64,000 nucleotides of DNA, from the NCBI GenBank assembly GCA_930367215.1, contig OV884056.1, positions 278,920,067 to 278,984,066 of the forward strand, written 5' to 3'. Position 1 is the stretch's first letter. Every line of letters begins with the position of its first letter. A program made the position numbers and the translations under genes. The notes under the pieces are model-generated. The model made no database searches. It worked only from the letters and a program-made list of their open reading frames with translations, and was not told the origin of the DNA. Shown piece by piece: positions 45,772-56,444 of the stretch. This stretch comes from Pollenia angustigena. Taxonomy: Eukaryota > Arthropoda > Insecta > Diptera > Polleniidae.

Positions 45772-47129
45772 TTAAATAAAATATAAGATCAGTTCAATAT
45801 ATGCATTAATCTTTTTAAATATCCAATTTATAATTTCCTTGTGAGGCAAATTTAGACAGTACAGTGTATCTTCTGTCATTGTTGATCTGCGCCAAGTTTT
45901 TATTCGACGAAAGGTAGGGAATAACCACCCGCTCGTAGCTTTACTGACGAGCATTGAAACGAAAATTTTAAATATTTTTCTTAGATTTGGGTAGATATCT
46001 TCATCACAGTTTATTAAAGCATATACAACGTTATCTGATAGATCAGGCTTAAGTTTAGATGTTAGTAGGTGTTTATCTCGAGTTGTGGTTTAAACAGTTT
46101 TGTATCTGTATATGACTTGATTACACTTTGAGGTAGAAGTTTAGGTATGTTCAATACATTTAGGATATCTATTGGGAAAAGTGTTTTGAGATCTTCTAAA
46201 ATAAATTCAATAAGAGGAATGTAACTACAACTCGGTAGTAATCCTCAACATTTGGGATGTGATTATTTCGTTCAAATCTTGTCTCTTCGATAGGAACCTC
46301 GATTTGAACGCAAATAACTTTAACTTTTTCAAAAATAGCTTTAAATTGTTCTTCGGCTTTATTTCTTTTTTCTTCAAGGCACATGATTAAAATTTTGATA
46401 AGGCTTTTGATCGTTTTTTAAGAAATATATCTTGCTTTTGTAAAATGAAACTTAATATGTATATTCCGCAAATAAATTTAAAAGTACTAAGTGAGTTCCT
46501 TAATATAAAGGTAGAGATACAACCTCTCCACTCAGATATTTTTTCCAAAGCTTCTACTATATGATGTACACTTGTTGCAAAGACTCATAATGAAGAGAGT
46601 TTGGCTCCAAAATACTTTGCTAAAACTGTTTTTCGCTTGGGATGATTATATTTAAAAAATTTTGTTGTTTCTTTAACAAATGATAAAACTTTTTGTATTA
46701 ATGGCACTTTATTGCTTTTAGAAATTGAGTTGTTTGATTTAAGGGAATAGCGAGACGTTTGTTTCGCATTAGCCGCGGTTTCCAGGATTTTTTAACAACT
46801 CCATTTTCTGCTGACATCAGAGAACACCCATCTGTTCCAACTCCTACACAATTTTTTAGGTCAAGACCAAAATTTGTCAAAGCTTTAAGAACTATTGATG
46901 ATAGTGCCTTCGCATCAATTAACACATCAACGTCATCAATATCTTTCGAAGCCTCTTCAAATGCGTTTACAATAAAGCCAATAAATTCTTCCCTAAAAAC
47001 TTTTTGTTGTATGTTGAAATATCTTAAAGATAAGGAAATCTGGCTTTTCCCCGACAAATCCGTGCCTTCGTCAAAGATTATAGAATATAATTTTGATTCA
47101 TATAACACATACATACATAAATATTGCAT
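45772..47129 (-). pseudogene. hAT transposase relic (DUF4371 / THAP12-like)
   Basis: Three collinear segments can be read. First, 47129-46698: YSIIFDEGTDLSGKSQISLS, EEFIGFI, and LDLKNCVGVGTDGCSLMS, the RNase-H-like core common to DUF4371 hAT proteins; DEGTD and GTDG include the usual acidic positions. Second, 46384-46196: a helical stretch and IEETRFERNNHIPNVEDYYR, like the RQxHRxN...EEYYR region. Third, about 45954-45830: GWLFPTFRRIKTWRRSTMTE, the C-terminal dimerisation block (usually ER-F-S-TLRRLKT), here with altered first residues. Stops and deletions separate them. The N-terminal zinc finger was not found. Confidence 0.85.
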
Positions 47130-47287
47130 ATACTAAGGCTTATTAATAATTCAACCGCACGCATTATCAAGTCAAACGTTTAGTCGTTGGATATAGATGG
47201 CACCTGCTGGGATTGAATGTAGAATAGTAAGTAATTGAATACGGTAAACTAGACGTTTCTTTGGAAATATCTAATAAATAACTATTA

Positions 47288-47757
47288 AGGTAGAAGTACA
47301 TAACACGAGTTAGTGCGCGCGCGCTCTGTCGTCTTCTGTCAAAAAAAGTTAAACTAGTGTATTTTCATAGAACAAGCTACATGCAAAATATTTTGACGCG
47401 TTTGCGCCAGAAAGTTGGTTAACTTTGAACTTTTTAACGCGTTGTGTATTTTTGACAAGTAATCAGCTGACAATAAAAAGAATAATTTAACAAATTTGTG
47501 AATCATGAAAGAAAAACTTATTGAAGAGCTTAAAAAACATACAATATTTATTAAAAAAGAATAAATTCAATAAAATAACAAAATCTTGATAAACTTTCGA
47601 ACCCGTTTTTAATGCACATATAAGTAAAACAAATAAAAACAGCTGGCAGGAATGGCTTTTGTAACGCGTGTTGTGTAACTTGCAATTTTTTACGCGCTAA
47701 AGTTTTTAAACGCACGATACTCGTCGACGAACTAACGCGTGTTATGTACTTCCACCT
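47288..47757. mobile_element. PIF-like MITE, AGGTRGAAGTACATAACACG ends
   Basis: AGGTAGAAGTACATAACACG and, inverse, AGGTGGAAGTACATAACACG extend to GTTAGT. TTA borders both sides (47285-47287, 47758-47760). 470 bp, no coding frame. It lies inside the hAT at 44846-47971. Sequence around TTTTGACGCGTTTGCGCCAG resembles 42675-42705. Confidence 0.75.
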
Positions 47758-47979
47758 TTAGGATTAGGACATGGATACTTATTGAAAATCGTTAGAGATT
47801 CAATAAAAAAAAAATTAAAAAATACTTATTGAAAATTTCGTTAAAAAACTTGATGGGATTGCCAAAAATTGTGTACATTAAAAAAAAAAAATTATTATTG
47901 GGAATTCTTGTATTATCGAAATTAACAAAACCTTATTCCCCACCCCCCCCCCCCCCCTGAATCCGCGCCTGCTGGTATG

Positions 47980-49047
47980 TCACAGTGGAAATCCCAAATA
48001 AATGGAGCTAGTTAATAAATACCTTAAGAAATGGAATTAATGAAGGGATAGACAGACTATATGAAAACTTAAATATAAATTCTCTTACACGCACCCAGTT
48101 AAAGAGAAAACAAACAAATTGTAGTAAAACATTGTTTAATTTAACACTTCAAGTGGAGAACGAGTTCGAGATCTATGCAGGTGTGAAGAAGGTGTATTAA
48201 GGTATTGGAATAGATTGAGTTGTGTTTACGTAAGACGAGTACCTTGCTAGAACAGTTTACGAGCGATAATGATAACTTTATTACTTTATAGCGATAATAA
48301 ATAATAGAAACATACTCCGTGTGATATGTCTTGTTAAAGTTAATTGAAATATTTTAATAATTAAAATGTTTTTAAGACAATGATTGCTTTATTTTTATTA
48401 CTTGTTTTTTTAAAGGAAATGTGGAAGGAAATGTGTTTTTTAAAGCAGCTTTTTATACTTTAACAAGATTTTGTTTGGCGTCCTTAATTCCCAATTTTTA
48501 TTCTTGATAAAAACACTGAAATTTACTGTTTATGTGATAAGCTATCCCTATGCGCATTTCACTGGAAGTTTCGTGACGATCTGGCTTAAGATCGTTCATC
48601 CAAAGATTTTAGAAAAACTAAAGATATAAAGCAAATAAAACTGTTAAGCGTATACGAATTATAAGCAACAGTTTAACCTGTTACAATTGTTACAAGTTAA
48701 AAAAAAAAAACAACAACAATATACAGTTAGTTTATCTCTTCTTACATTCCCCACTACAATTGATTGGAATTCTCCCAACATTAATTGTAGTTGTAAGTAG
48801 GCTATGAAAATACAAAATAAAAACAAAAACAACTTGCTTTATTGTTTTCGCAAAAAATAAAGCATGTTGCCAGTTAATTTTTTTTAATTAAGTTTTATTA
48901 GAAGAATAAAAGGTATTCACCCTTATTTTCTAAAATACTTCATCTCATCTTAAAAATATTTTCATATAAATTTGGAAAATTTCAAAAAAAAAATTTTATA
49001 AGAAAAATGTCTAAGCGCATGGTACAGGGATTAACAAAATAACCCCC
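47980..49047. other. Gene-free AT-rich stretch
   Basis: No coding frame, element ends or shared repeat was recognised. Confidence 0.4.
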
Positions 49048-49050
49048 TAA

Positions 49051-49342
49051 TGGCTTATAAATCAGTGAATGCTTAAACGTTGGTTTATATGCAGTTTAAA
49101 CTCAACAGCTGTAAATCAGTGCCCCATATATTATATGTTGTGTAAAAAATAATAATGTGGCAGCACTACTACTACTACTACTACGATAAATGTTGTAAAA
49201 TACGTATAATTTGTATTGGTAGTTTAAACGCCCAATTTTATGCGCTTATAGGTGGTTTATATGTTTACTAAATTATAGATTTGCTAGTGTAAAAACATTT
49301 TAAACAGAAAAGAGAGTTAAACTTGCACTGATTTGTTAGCCC
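49051..49342. mobile_element. PIF-like MITE, TGGCTTATAAATCAGTG ends
   Basis: TGGCTTATAAATCAGTG and, inverse, GGGCTAACAAATCAGTG, with TAA on both sides (49048-49050, 49343-49345). Contains an (ACT)n run near 49165-49185. This is the uninterrupted homologue of 33841-35412. Confidence 0.7.
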
Positions 49343-49345
49343 TAA

Positions 49346-51651
49346 GAGTTGTCTTGTGGATTATTTTAAAAATAGCATGTGGAGCATTTAAAAAAATTAC
49401 TAAATTATACATATTTAAATACTTTAACAATTACATAATTGTAAAAATTGATGTCGTCAATAACCTCCCTTTTCACCAGTTAAGGGTTCTTTACACAACT
49501 CTTACATATTTTTATAAAAATACAACCCTGTTCTGATAAGTTATTATTTTTGGAAAATTTCAAACAATTATTAGAACAGGGAAGCTTTTTCGTCAAAAAA
49601 CTTGAGACTTCTGTGATCGTATATAACTGCCTTTAATAGCGTAACAAATTTACGATCACAACAGACATTTAATTTTTACTGATTGTAAATTATGGCATCT
49701 TAAACTATTTTCATGTTTTGGTACACAGAAAGTAAAATATTCGTTAAATATTACATTTTTATACTTACTTTACTTTAAGTAGTACGAGTCGTACCCAAAA
49801 GTTCAAGTACGAATAACACTAAAACGTACTTAAAGCAATCCTAAATGAGATAACTTATGAAAATCAATCCCGGAATTTCTTAAAATTAGTATAAAACTCT
49901 TAAACCAAGTAAAAATCAAGATTGAACTCTTCGTTGGTAGTGGCGCTCTGAAAGTAAAATTACAAAGTGAGCCTTTTAATCTCATACAACTTTATTAGTC
50001 TCATCCCTCTGCATTGCATTCCTTATGCGTACATACGCTTGTGTTTTTCAAAGTTTGTTGCATACAATACAACGACACCACACAAGTAGGCAAAAAACGA
50101 TCCGCTTGTTTTGTGTAGAAACAAACAAAAAAACACAGCAATTGAAGAAAGTTCTTATTTAGTTTACATTTTTTGTTATATATGTAGATCAAATTTTGAT
50201 AGTAGAAAACATATCGGGCATGATGCGCTGCTGTCTTATTTCAATTCTGTAAGTTGTAAAACGGGCAAGTAAATCAATCATAATAAAATTCGTCTTCTAA
50301 TTGCACTTTTGGTTTATCTCAAGTACGATTTCGAGATTGAATCAACTTTATAAGCCTTAAATTAAGCGCATTTTGAGATTGGTTCAATATTAGTTTTACT
50401 TAAATCAGTCTCATTTTCGCATTATTTCAAGTACGAATTCGGAATTGAATATGGATAAGTTAAGTTAAGTAATTTGCGATTGAAAATTCGTACTTGAATC
50501 AATCTTTCTGTACTTGATTCAAGAAAATCCGTACTCACGCTTCTATAAATACCGCTTCGGATTGATTTGAGTACGGATCACAAAGCATACAGAGATGAAA
50601 AAAGTGACGTATGAAAAATGCCTAAATCATTTGCGACGGCAGTTTTCAAAGAAAGAGAAAGAAAACGTTTTTTGGTGTGAAGTGGCAATGTGTAAAAACA
50701 GGCCGCTACTATAAACACAAATTGTAATCAAAACAAATAATGAAAAAAGGGCAGCTTTCGAAGAAAAAGACAGAAAAATACAATATTTTCTGTCTCGTGA
50801 CGCCTCTGTGTGCTCTGTGGTACGGATGGATTGATTTTTCTTTTGAGTCTAGCAAAGATATATTTCATAATTTTCTTACTTTATTAAATACTAATTAAAT
50901 AAATTCATCAGTGCACCTTTACGAACACCTGTAGTTTTGAAATCTTTGAATATTAAACCTTTTAATTCCTTTTTTTGAGACGCTAGTGTCTTGTATCAAA
51001 TCATAAAATCGGCTTGCGTCATGAAAAGAAGTACTGAAAAGCCAAGTTCTTTATCTGAAGTTAGGAATTCCGCTGGAGATGGTTCTCTGATCGATAGCAA
51101 TTGTTCAATTCGAATGAATGTTCTACGAAAACGCCAGCATTCGAACTCCATTGTTCTTTTATAATGAACTTAATATCAGTAAATTCAATTTGACTGCGAG
51201 TGCTAAATCGGAATCAAACAGTTTTAACGGAACAAAAATATACAAATTCTGTAGAATGTTTAGTTTATCGCTGCAAAATTTTAGGACGGTTTGAGGTCGA
51301 TTTAATAAACTTTTTGCTCTCACCAAACCACGAACAATATTAACAAAAAATTTCAGGTGTGAACGACTTGTTCGAAACATATGAAATAACGCAAAATTTT
51401 AAGTTTTTGTTAACAAATACGAGCTGTATGAGAGATTTTTAATGAAAGATATATGGGCATTTCCAGCGAAAATTATACTTTTTGTAACGTAACGTCAGCA
51501 AGTAATTAAAATTCTTTCTCAAAAAGTTTTATATGTCTAATTTAATATTTTGTATTTTATCGTGTTATGCCCAACTAGCACTACACATATTAACGAAAGG
51601 GATAACATTTTAACAACACAGAAAAAATTCTCAAAAATTGTTCACCAATTA
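49346..51651. other. Stretch without a recognised gene
   Basis: From about 49780 to 50590 the motif AAGTACG(A/T) and its inverse recur more than ten times (for example GTTCAAGTACGAATA, CTCAAGTACGATTTCGAG, ATTCGTACTTGAATCAATC), suggesting a worn repeat element. At 51000-51400 complexity is higher and a 73-codon minus frame exists, but I recognise no domain in it. Confidence 0.4.
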
Positions 51652-51666
51652 AAGCATTGATCAAAG

Positions 51667-52211
51667 GTAGGTAGGTAGGTAGAAAGGCTGGTGTGAAGTC
51701 TCCTTTACACCTTCACCCAGAGACCAATATGGTCCATTGTGACGCCTTATTTAGAGAAAGATAGAAATTAGGTGAAGTAAACAGCGAAAGCACAAGTCAG
51801 AAAAGATATATAGAAAATAAGGTTTCGGACCAGACCCAGAGAGATCCTACTCAACCAAATTAGCCCTATGTACGGCCAGCACCCAGTCTCCTCTCGCGCA
51901 GCCAGGCCATCCCCATTACGAATCCTATCAGATTCTCGAGTCCACAATCCGATACATCCCTAATTCGCCCAGGAATCTACTGCCCAGCCACCTCAGCCTG
52001 CTGCCCTGTAACCTGGGACAGTGGCACAGAATGTGCTCAACCGTCTCCAACTCCTCAGGGTCCTCACACAACCTGCACATATCCATATCATTCCTATCAT
52101 GGTCCTAACGCAGACCCTACTCCTGCCCAGCAGCGACCCCGAATCGGACTTTCTAAGCACCGGCCACAGCGTCCGCGACACTCGGCAGTCCGTTCGGTTC
52201 CCCCAGACCCG
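51667..52211 (-). mobile_element. R1/jockey-type LINE 3' end, 5'-truncated
   Basis: AAGCATTGATCAAA (51652-51665) and AAGCATTAATCAAA (52212-52225) form a 14-bp duplication with one mismatch, bordering a 545-bp insertion. The 3' end on the minus strand is a CTAC tail (GGTAGGTAGGTAGG on the plus strand at 51667). It landed inside an AT-rich MITE continuing at 52226. Confidence 0.85.
51910..52211 (-). pseudogene. R1/jockey-type ORF2 C-terminus
   Basis: The minus strand reads LWPVLRKSDSGSLLGRSRVC, then after a frame change MDMCRLCEDPEELETVEHIL, CHCPRLQGSRLRWLGSRFLG and a stop at about 51912. The CxxC...HxxxxC arrangement is the C-terminal zinc-knuckle-like region that follows RT (and RNase H) in R1/jockey-group LINEs. 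A net frameshift near 52095 and the missing catalytic part make it inactive. GC content is well above the surroundings. Confidence 0.82.
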
Positions 52212-52225
52212 AAGCATTAATCAAA

Positions 52226-52680
52226 ACTAAAATCAGTTTTAATTAAAAATTTAATCCAGTCAATTAAACGTTTGATCAAGGGAATTAAACGTTTAATCAA
52301 GTGAATTAAACGTTTAATCAAGTGAATTAAACTTTAAAAAAAGTAGTTGAACGTTTAAGTGATACTATTAATTTGCTTACTGGTGCAAATTTAACTAATT
52401 TTTTAATTAATATCACAAATTTTTTAATTGAAATCCATTTTAATTTTTTTCTGTGAACATGTTTAAGTGATACTATTAATTTGTTTGCTGGAGCAAATCT
52501 AACTAATTTTTTAATTAATATCACAAATTTTTTAATTGAAATCCATTTTTATTTTTTTCTGTGAACATGTTTAAGTGATACTATTAATTTGTTTACTGGT
52601 GCAAATTTAATTAATTTTTTAATTAATATCACAAATTTTTTAATTGAAATCCATATTTTTTTTTTCTGTGAACATGGGCC
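52226..52680 (+). repeat. AT-rich MITE with a 108-bp tandem repeat (3 units)
   Basis: The left part (AAAATCAGTTTTAATTAA, TTAATCAAGTGAATTAAACG) belongs to the family at 6890 and 60496. From 52353 three units of 108 bp follow (starts at 52353, 52461 and 52569), each with GTTTAAGTGATACTATTAAT, a CTGGTGCAAAT-like motif and ending TTTTTTCTGTGAACAT. Confidence 0.8.
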
Positions 52681-53916
52681 CAAAATACAAGCTTATTTGC
52701 TTGCTGGCGTTACGTTACAAAAAGTAGACTTTTTGCTGGAAATGCAAATGCTTTTTTCGCAAAAAAATTAATTGATGTAGAAAAACTGTGAGGCGCAGTT
52801 ATTTTATGACGTAGATTCGAAGAATAAAGATCATTTTCATGTGAGCAAAAAATTGTAGAACGGTGTATTATTCACTTAACCTGTTAACAATCCTTATAAT
52901 TAACTTTTAATAATTACTTATTATTTTTTAATTAAATGTATCTATAAGTTTTTTTTTTTAACTTTTACTGAAATTAAAATGCTATCAATTGTAAATAAAA
53001 TTATTGAAAATTTTTTCAATTATATAAATATCAATTAAAATTTTCTTAGCTATAATTAAATGAAATTTTGATCGAGATTTCTTAATTACATGTTATTCTT
53101 ATTAAAATTATTTAAATTAAATTAAAATCTAAAGATATTTACTTTTTTCTAATTACAAATCAAAAAGCTTCTTCCTAAAATTACATCTACTATTATGAAA
53201 AAAAAATACTCGCGGGAAATTTTTATTCGTTATTGTGTTGAACTTAAAATTGAGAATTCCCATATCTCTTTAAAAACAACAGTATCCAAACAATTGAATC
53301 TTTTAACACTCTGTTAAATTACTTACGTTTTATACTGCAAGTAAAGTGTTACTTAGTATGCGACAGTATGTAGTGCCGTTTCCAAAACTTCCTAAATAAT
53401 TGTATATAAGAATACTTTTTAAAAACTATATACAAAAAAACAAAAAACAAAAAATAAAAAAGAGATTCATAAAGTTTCTTACCAAAAAAAGAAAACTTTA
53501 AGATATCAAGACTTATAGACTGATAGACAGACAGACATACGTACTAACAAACAGTTAGAATATCTATGAAAAGAAATCATATTCAAACATGCATTTAGAT
53601 TAAATATTGTAGAAGAGGGAGTGCCGTATAATATTTTCGAAAAATTTGTCATATCAATTTTCCAGCTCTTAAGTTTACAAATATTTTTTTTTAATTTTAT
53701 TTTAAATGCAAACACATCCAGCAGGCATTATTTTATTGTAAAATTTACACATTTACAAAATGTTTTAGTCATAAAAAAACTTAAATTTCAGTTGTGTATG
53801 TTCATTCGATTTTAACAAATATTTACAGTAGATTTGGTAGAGCTTTTTTTTTTAGTTTCATATTTACATGAGTATAAATTTGGATAAAAATAGGAGAGAA
53901 AAGTTTAAGTACTTAC
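52681..53916. other. Probable intron of the collagen gene
   Basis: AT-rich non-coding sequence downstream (minus strand) of the collagen exon's GTAAGT donor. A short TAGACAGACAGACA run lies near 53520. The next exon was not found in the window. Confidence 0.5.
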
Positions 53917-54014
53917 CCTTTTGCCTCTCTTGCCTCTTGGTCCCTTTTCTCCGGGTGGTCCTGGTGGGCCAGCTGGTCCTGTATCGCCTTTTTCTCCAGG
54001 TGTACCAGGTGCTC
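53917..54014 (-). CDS. Internal exon of a collagen-type protein (Gly-X-Y repeats)
   Basis: This is the only host-gene coding sequence I can support. The minus strand has an acceptor (ATCTTTTAG, AG at 54016-54015), 98 bp of exon and a consensus donor (AAAAGG|GTAAGT, donor at 53916-53911). The first two bases complete a glycine codon, and the exon then gives 32 whole codons: APGTPGEKGDTGPAGPPGPP followed by GEKGPRGKRGKR. That is eleven uninterrupted Gly-X-Y triplets, with prolines mostly in X and Y and a basic GKRGKR end. Collagens trimerise into triple helices in the extracellular matrix or as membrane-anchored forms. Which fly collagen (type IV, multiplexin or a transmembrane collagen) cannot be settled from one exon; flanking introns of several kb favour a gene with long introns. 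Confidence 0.92.
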
Positions 54015-54119
54015 CTAAAAGATTTTTTTTTATAAAATTTTAGAGTTTTATTAGATTTTTATATGTTTGCTGTAAAAATTAGAGTTTTACTGTCAGTGTT
54101 GTTTTTGTTTGAGTAAATA
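54015..54119. other. Intron sequence upstream of the collagen exon
   Basis: Contains the polypyrimidine-poor acceptor region and AT-rich intron; nothing else was recognised. Confidence 0.5.
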
Positions 54120-54650
54120 AAATTTACAGTGGTTGCCTTATTATTAGAAACCTCTATGCCGCTTTCAGACTTCACATATCTTTAAAACTTAGTTCAACAT
54201 ATTTAAGGTCAAAACATCAGATTGAAATAAGTTAAACTTGGCTTCGCCGCTCGAGAGAACTAGTATATTCCAGCATCTTAGATCTTTTCCCTTGCAAACC
54301 GTAACCGCTTCTTTATAATGGTTTTTGAGACGTGAGGGTTTATTTGTGCAATTCACCTACAAACCCGCCTTCTTATTGTCCGTGCAGATATTTCTAAATT
54401 CATTTGCTGTCCAATCTAAGCCTTTATTTGACACAAAGATAACATGGGAGTTCTTTGACTGGCCCTACAAATAACTCTTCCTGTCATTGCAGTGATCTTT
54501 CCTGGCCTAGGCTTTCTAGCTGAGGTTTCAAACTCCTTTTTCTTCTTATAGAAGAGAATTGCACTACATGCGACTTTTTTTTGCACATTGCACAATTAAC
54601 ATTTTCTTTTTAGCCATTTTGGAAACTTACCTAAAATTGTCAAACTCCCA
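54120..54650 (-). pseudogene. Tc1-like transposase relic in the collagen intron
   Basis: The minus strand shows pieces in order. At about 54500-54450 GRVICRASQRTPMLSLCQIK resembles the helix-turn-helix region following a KxTAxxGR block. At about 54370-54310 EISARTIRRRV and a KKRLRFAREK stretch. At about 54270-54230 WNILVLSSGEAKFNLFQSD corresponds to the Tc1 block WxxVIFSDExKFNLFGSDG, with the first catalytic aspartate replaced. Several stops; the later catalytic residues are lost. Inverted ends were not identified. Confidence 0.65.
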
Positions 54651-54807
54651 CTTTGTCTATTAGTAAAGAATAAGTGAGGAAACTAAACCAAAAACTGCAC
54701 GTTTCTAACTGCGTAGCCAGCCAAAAAAAAAAAAAAAATTATTTTAAAATAATTTTGAATTTTTTACTTAAAAGAAACTTTAAACTTCACATGGTTTGCA
54801 TTATTTA

Positions 54808-55142
54808 TGGCCATTTTCTCATTAGGCGATTATCTTTTTTCCCAACGAAAAACTGCACATTAAAGAAATTTGGTTTTCTCAATGTCTCATTTGCTTCGAT
54901 TTTATCGCAAAGCTAACCGGCACTCATCTGCCAATTATTTATTTTCCTTTTATTTGCCGTACAGATAAATTCAATCAGCTGACTCCCAACTTTTACATGT
55001 ATTTTGAGTGGCGTTGCCAAAACTTTGTTTTTTGTCGGTATATTGAGAAACCCAAAATCGTTAACGGACAGTTTATCGGTCCGATAAATTTACGTTGACA
55101 TTAAGTAACAGACAGTTTGTCGATACATTGAGAAAATGGCCA
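54808..55142. mobile_element. PIF-like MITE, TGGCCATTTTCTCA ends
   Basis: TGGCCATTTTCTCA on both ends (inverted), TTA on both sides (54805-54807, 55143-55145). Subterminal sequences such as CAATGTATCGACAAACTGTC and TTTATCGGTCCGATAAATTT repeat in altered form. 335 bp, no open frame. Confidence 0.75.
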
Positions 55143-55145
55143 TTA

Positions 55146-55543
55146 GAATGTAAATTTGCTACTCGTTGAATAATAGTTCTTATAAGTCACAGTAAAGGTC
55201 GTCATAGAACTAACACTGCGATAGTTTATTTTTAAAACACCGTTTCTAATTAAGTGGCCACCACTGCTAGTCTTTATTGTCTGGGGTATCATTTAAAGTT
55301 TGAGTGAATAATCGATTCTATCACTTCTAATCAGTATTTATAGTTACTATTAATGTTGAATGGCTGTACAAGACTACATACACATTATTACTTTTATAGT
55401 CTTGCATTAAAATGAAATCCAGTAAATCAAAATCATATTAAAGCCATTTATAACTTTTTTAATAATAGGTAAGAGTCCTAGAATCAAAAGCCATATATTG
55501 TGTACCCTTTAATAAGCTTTGTAATTTCTGATTTAAACTAAGA
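55146..55543. other. No recognisable gene
   Basis: AT-rich sequence between two MITEs, probably intron; nothing recognised. Confidence 0.4.
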
Positions 55544-55551
55544 CTATGAAG

Positions 55552-56057
55552 TAGTGCTGGGAAACTATCGACAGACTATCGATAGTCTTAAAATATCGCA
55601 AATATCGATAGGAAAAATATAAATATCGATATTTTTATTATTTACAGCTATGAAGACATCTAACAGCAGCTATACACACAGTTTTTTGCTGCAAATTTTT
55701 ACTTGCTATTATTAATTCGTGCTGAATTACAGAAATGAATACAAACAACAAGAATGGCAAGTGGTATGGATTGCTTACAAGTGATTTTTACTGCTAATTA
55801 AAGGCCTTTAAGTCGAAATTTTTGCATGTTTATATAGGGACTGAAATGTCAAATAATTTTGAAATGTTGTAAAAAATGCAAATCCAAATGCAATTGCAAG
55901 CATAGGACAAAACAAACAAAAAAATACATACGTCTCATACAGTCAATAAAGTGATAAAAACAACGACTGTAGCCTTATAAAAAAATAATTAAAGTTTTCC
56001 TGCACAAGCACAAACATTCAGTTGATAGTAGAAAATATCGATAGTATCCCAGCACTA
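55552..56057. mobile_element. hAT-type MITE, TAGTGCTGGGAWACTATCGA ends
   Basis: TAGTGCTGGGAAACTATCGA and, inverse, TAGTGCTGGGATACTATCGA are flanked by CTATGAAG (55544-55551) and CTACGAAG (56058-56065), an 8-bp duplication with one mismatch. ATCGATA motifs cluster near both ends. 506 bp without a coding frame. Confidence 0.82.
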
Positions 56058-56169
56058 CTACGAAGTAGTGACGACCTGTTAATTTTGATGTATGTATTAA
56101 AGGTCATAGTCATTAACAGGTGGCATGCCATAACGTCCAGTGTCATAGTGTCCATGGACACTACTTCCG

Positions 56170-56411
56170 GGCGGAAGGATTTTCTCCTCTATGGTATAAC
56201 AAACACCGGCTTCGCTAAGTAAAGCTTCTAAAATCTGCCTTGTTTCCAAACGAAGGCCGACTACGCAAAGAAGCTTTAGTTAGCGAAGCCGGTGATTTTA
56301 TACCATAGAGGAGTAAACCCTTGCGCCCGGCCGAAGGCCGGCTGTGCAGAGAATCTTTAGCTAGCGAAGTCGGTATTTGTTATACCATAGAGGAAAAAAT
56401 CCTTGCGCCCA
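56170..56411 (+). repeat. GC-rich hairpin modules (82-bp unit, inverted then direct)
   Basis: A unit beginning GGCCGAAGGCCG, then GCAGAGAA, CTTTAGYTAGCGAAGCCGGT, TATACCATAGAGGA and CCTTGCGCCC. One unit lies inverted at about 56173-56233, a complete or near-complete one runs to about 56330, and a full 82-bp one follows (56330-56411). GGCCGAAGGCC can form a tight hairpin. Far richer in GC than the neighbourhood. Confidence 0.75.
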
Positions 56412-56444
56412 AAAGTGTTTTCGTTATATATTTAATATATACAC

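Larger units (their letters stand above)
44846..47971 (-). mobile_element. hAT element of ZMYM/THAP12-type, degraded
   Basis: The ends CAGGCGCGGATCCAG and, inverse, CAGGCGCGGATTCAG are flanked by CTGGTGTG (44838-44845) and CTGGTATG (47972-47979), an 8-bp duplication with one mismatch. Next to the right end lies a run of C, next to the left one a run of G, as often seen in this end type. 3126 bp including a nested MITE at 47288-47757. Transposase parts remain in order on the minus strand. Confidence 0.85.

Noticed and set aside
46759..47136. 125-codon plus-strand frame
   Set aside because: Antisense shadow of the hAT transposase relic on the minus strand.
51159..51380. 73-codon minus frame at a site of higher complexity
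   Set aside because: Looked like a possible retroelement gag piece but no motif could be matched.
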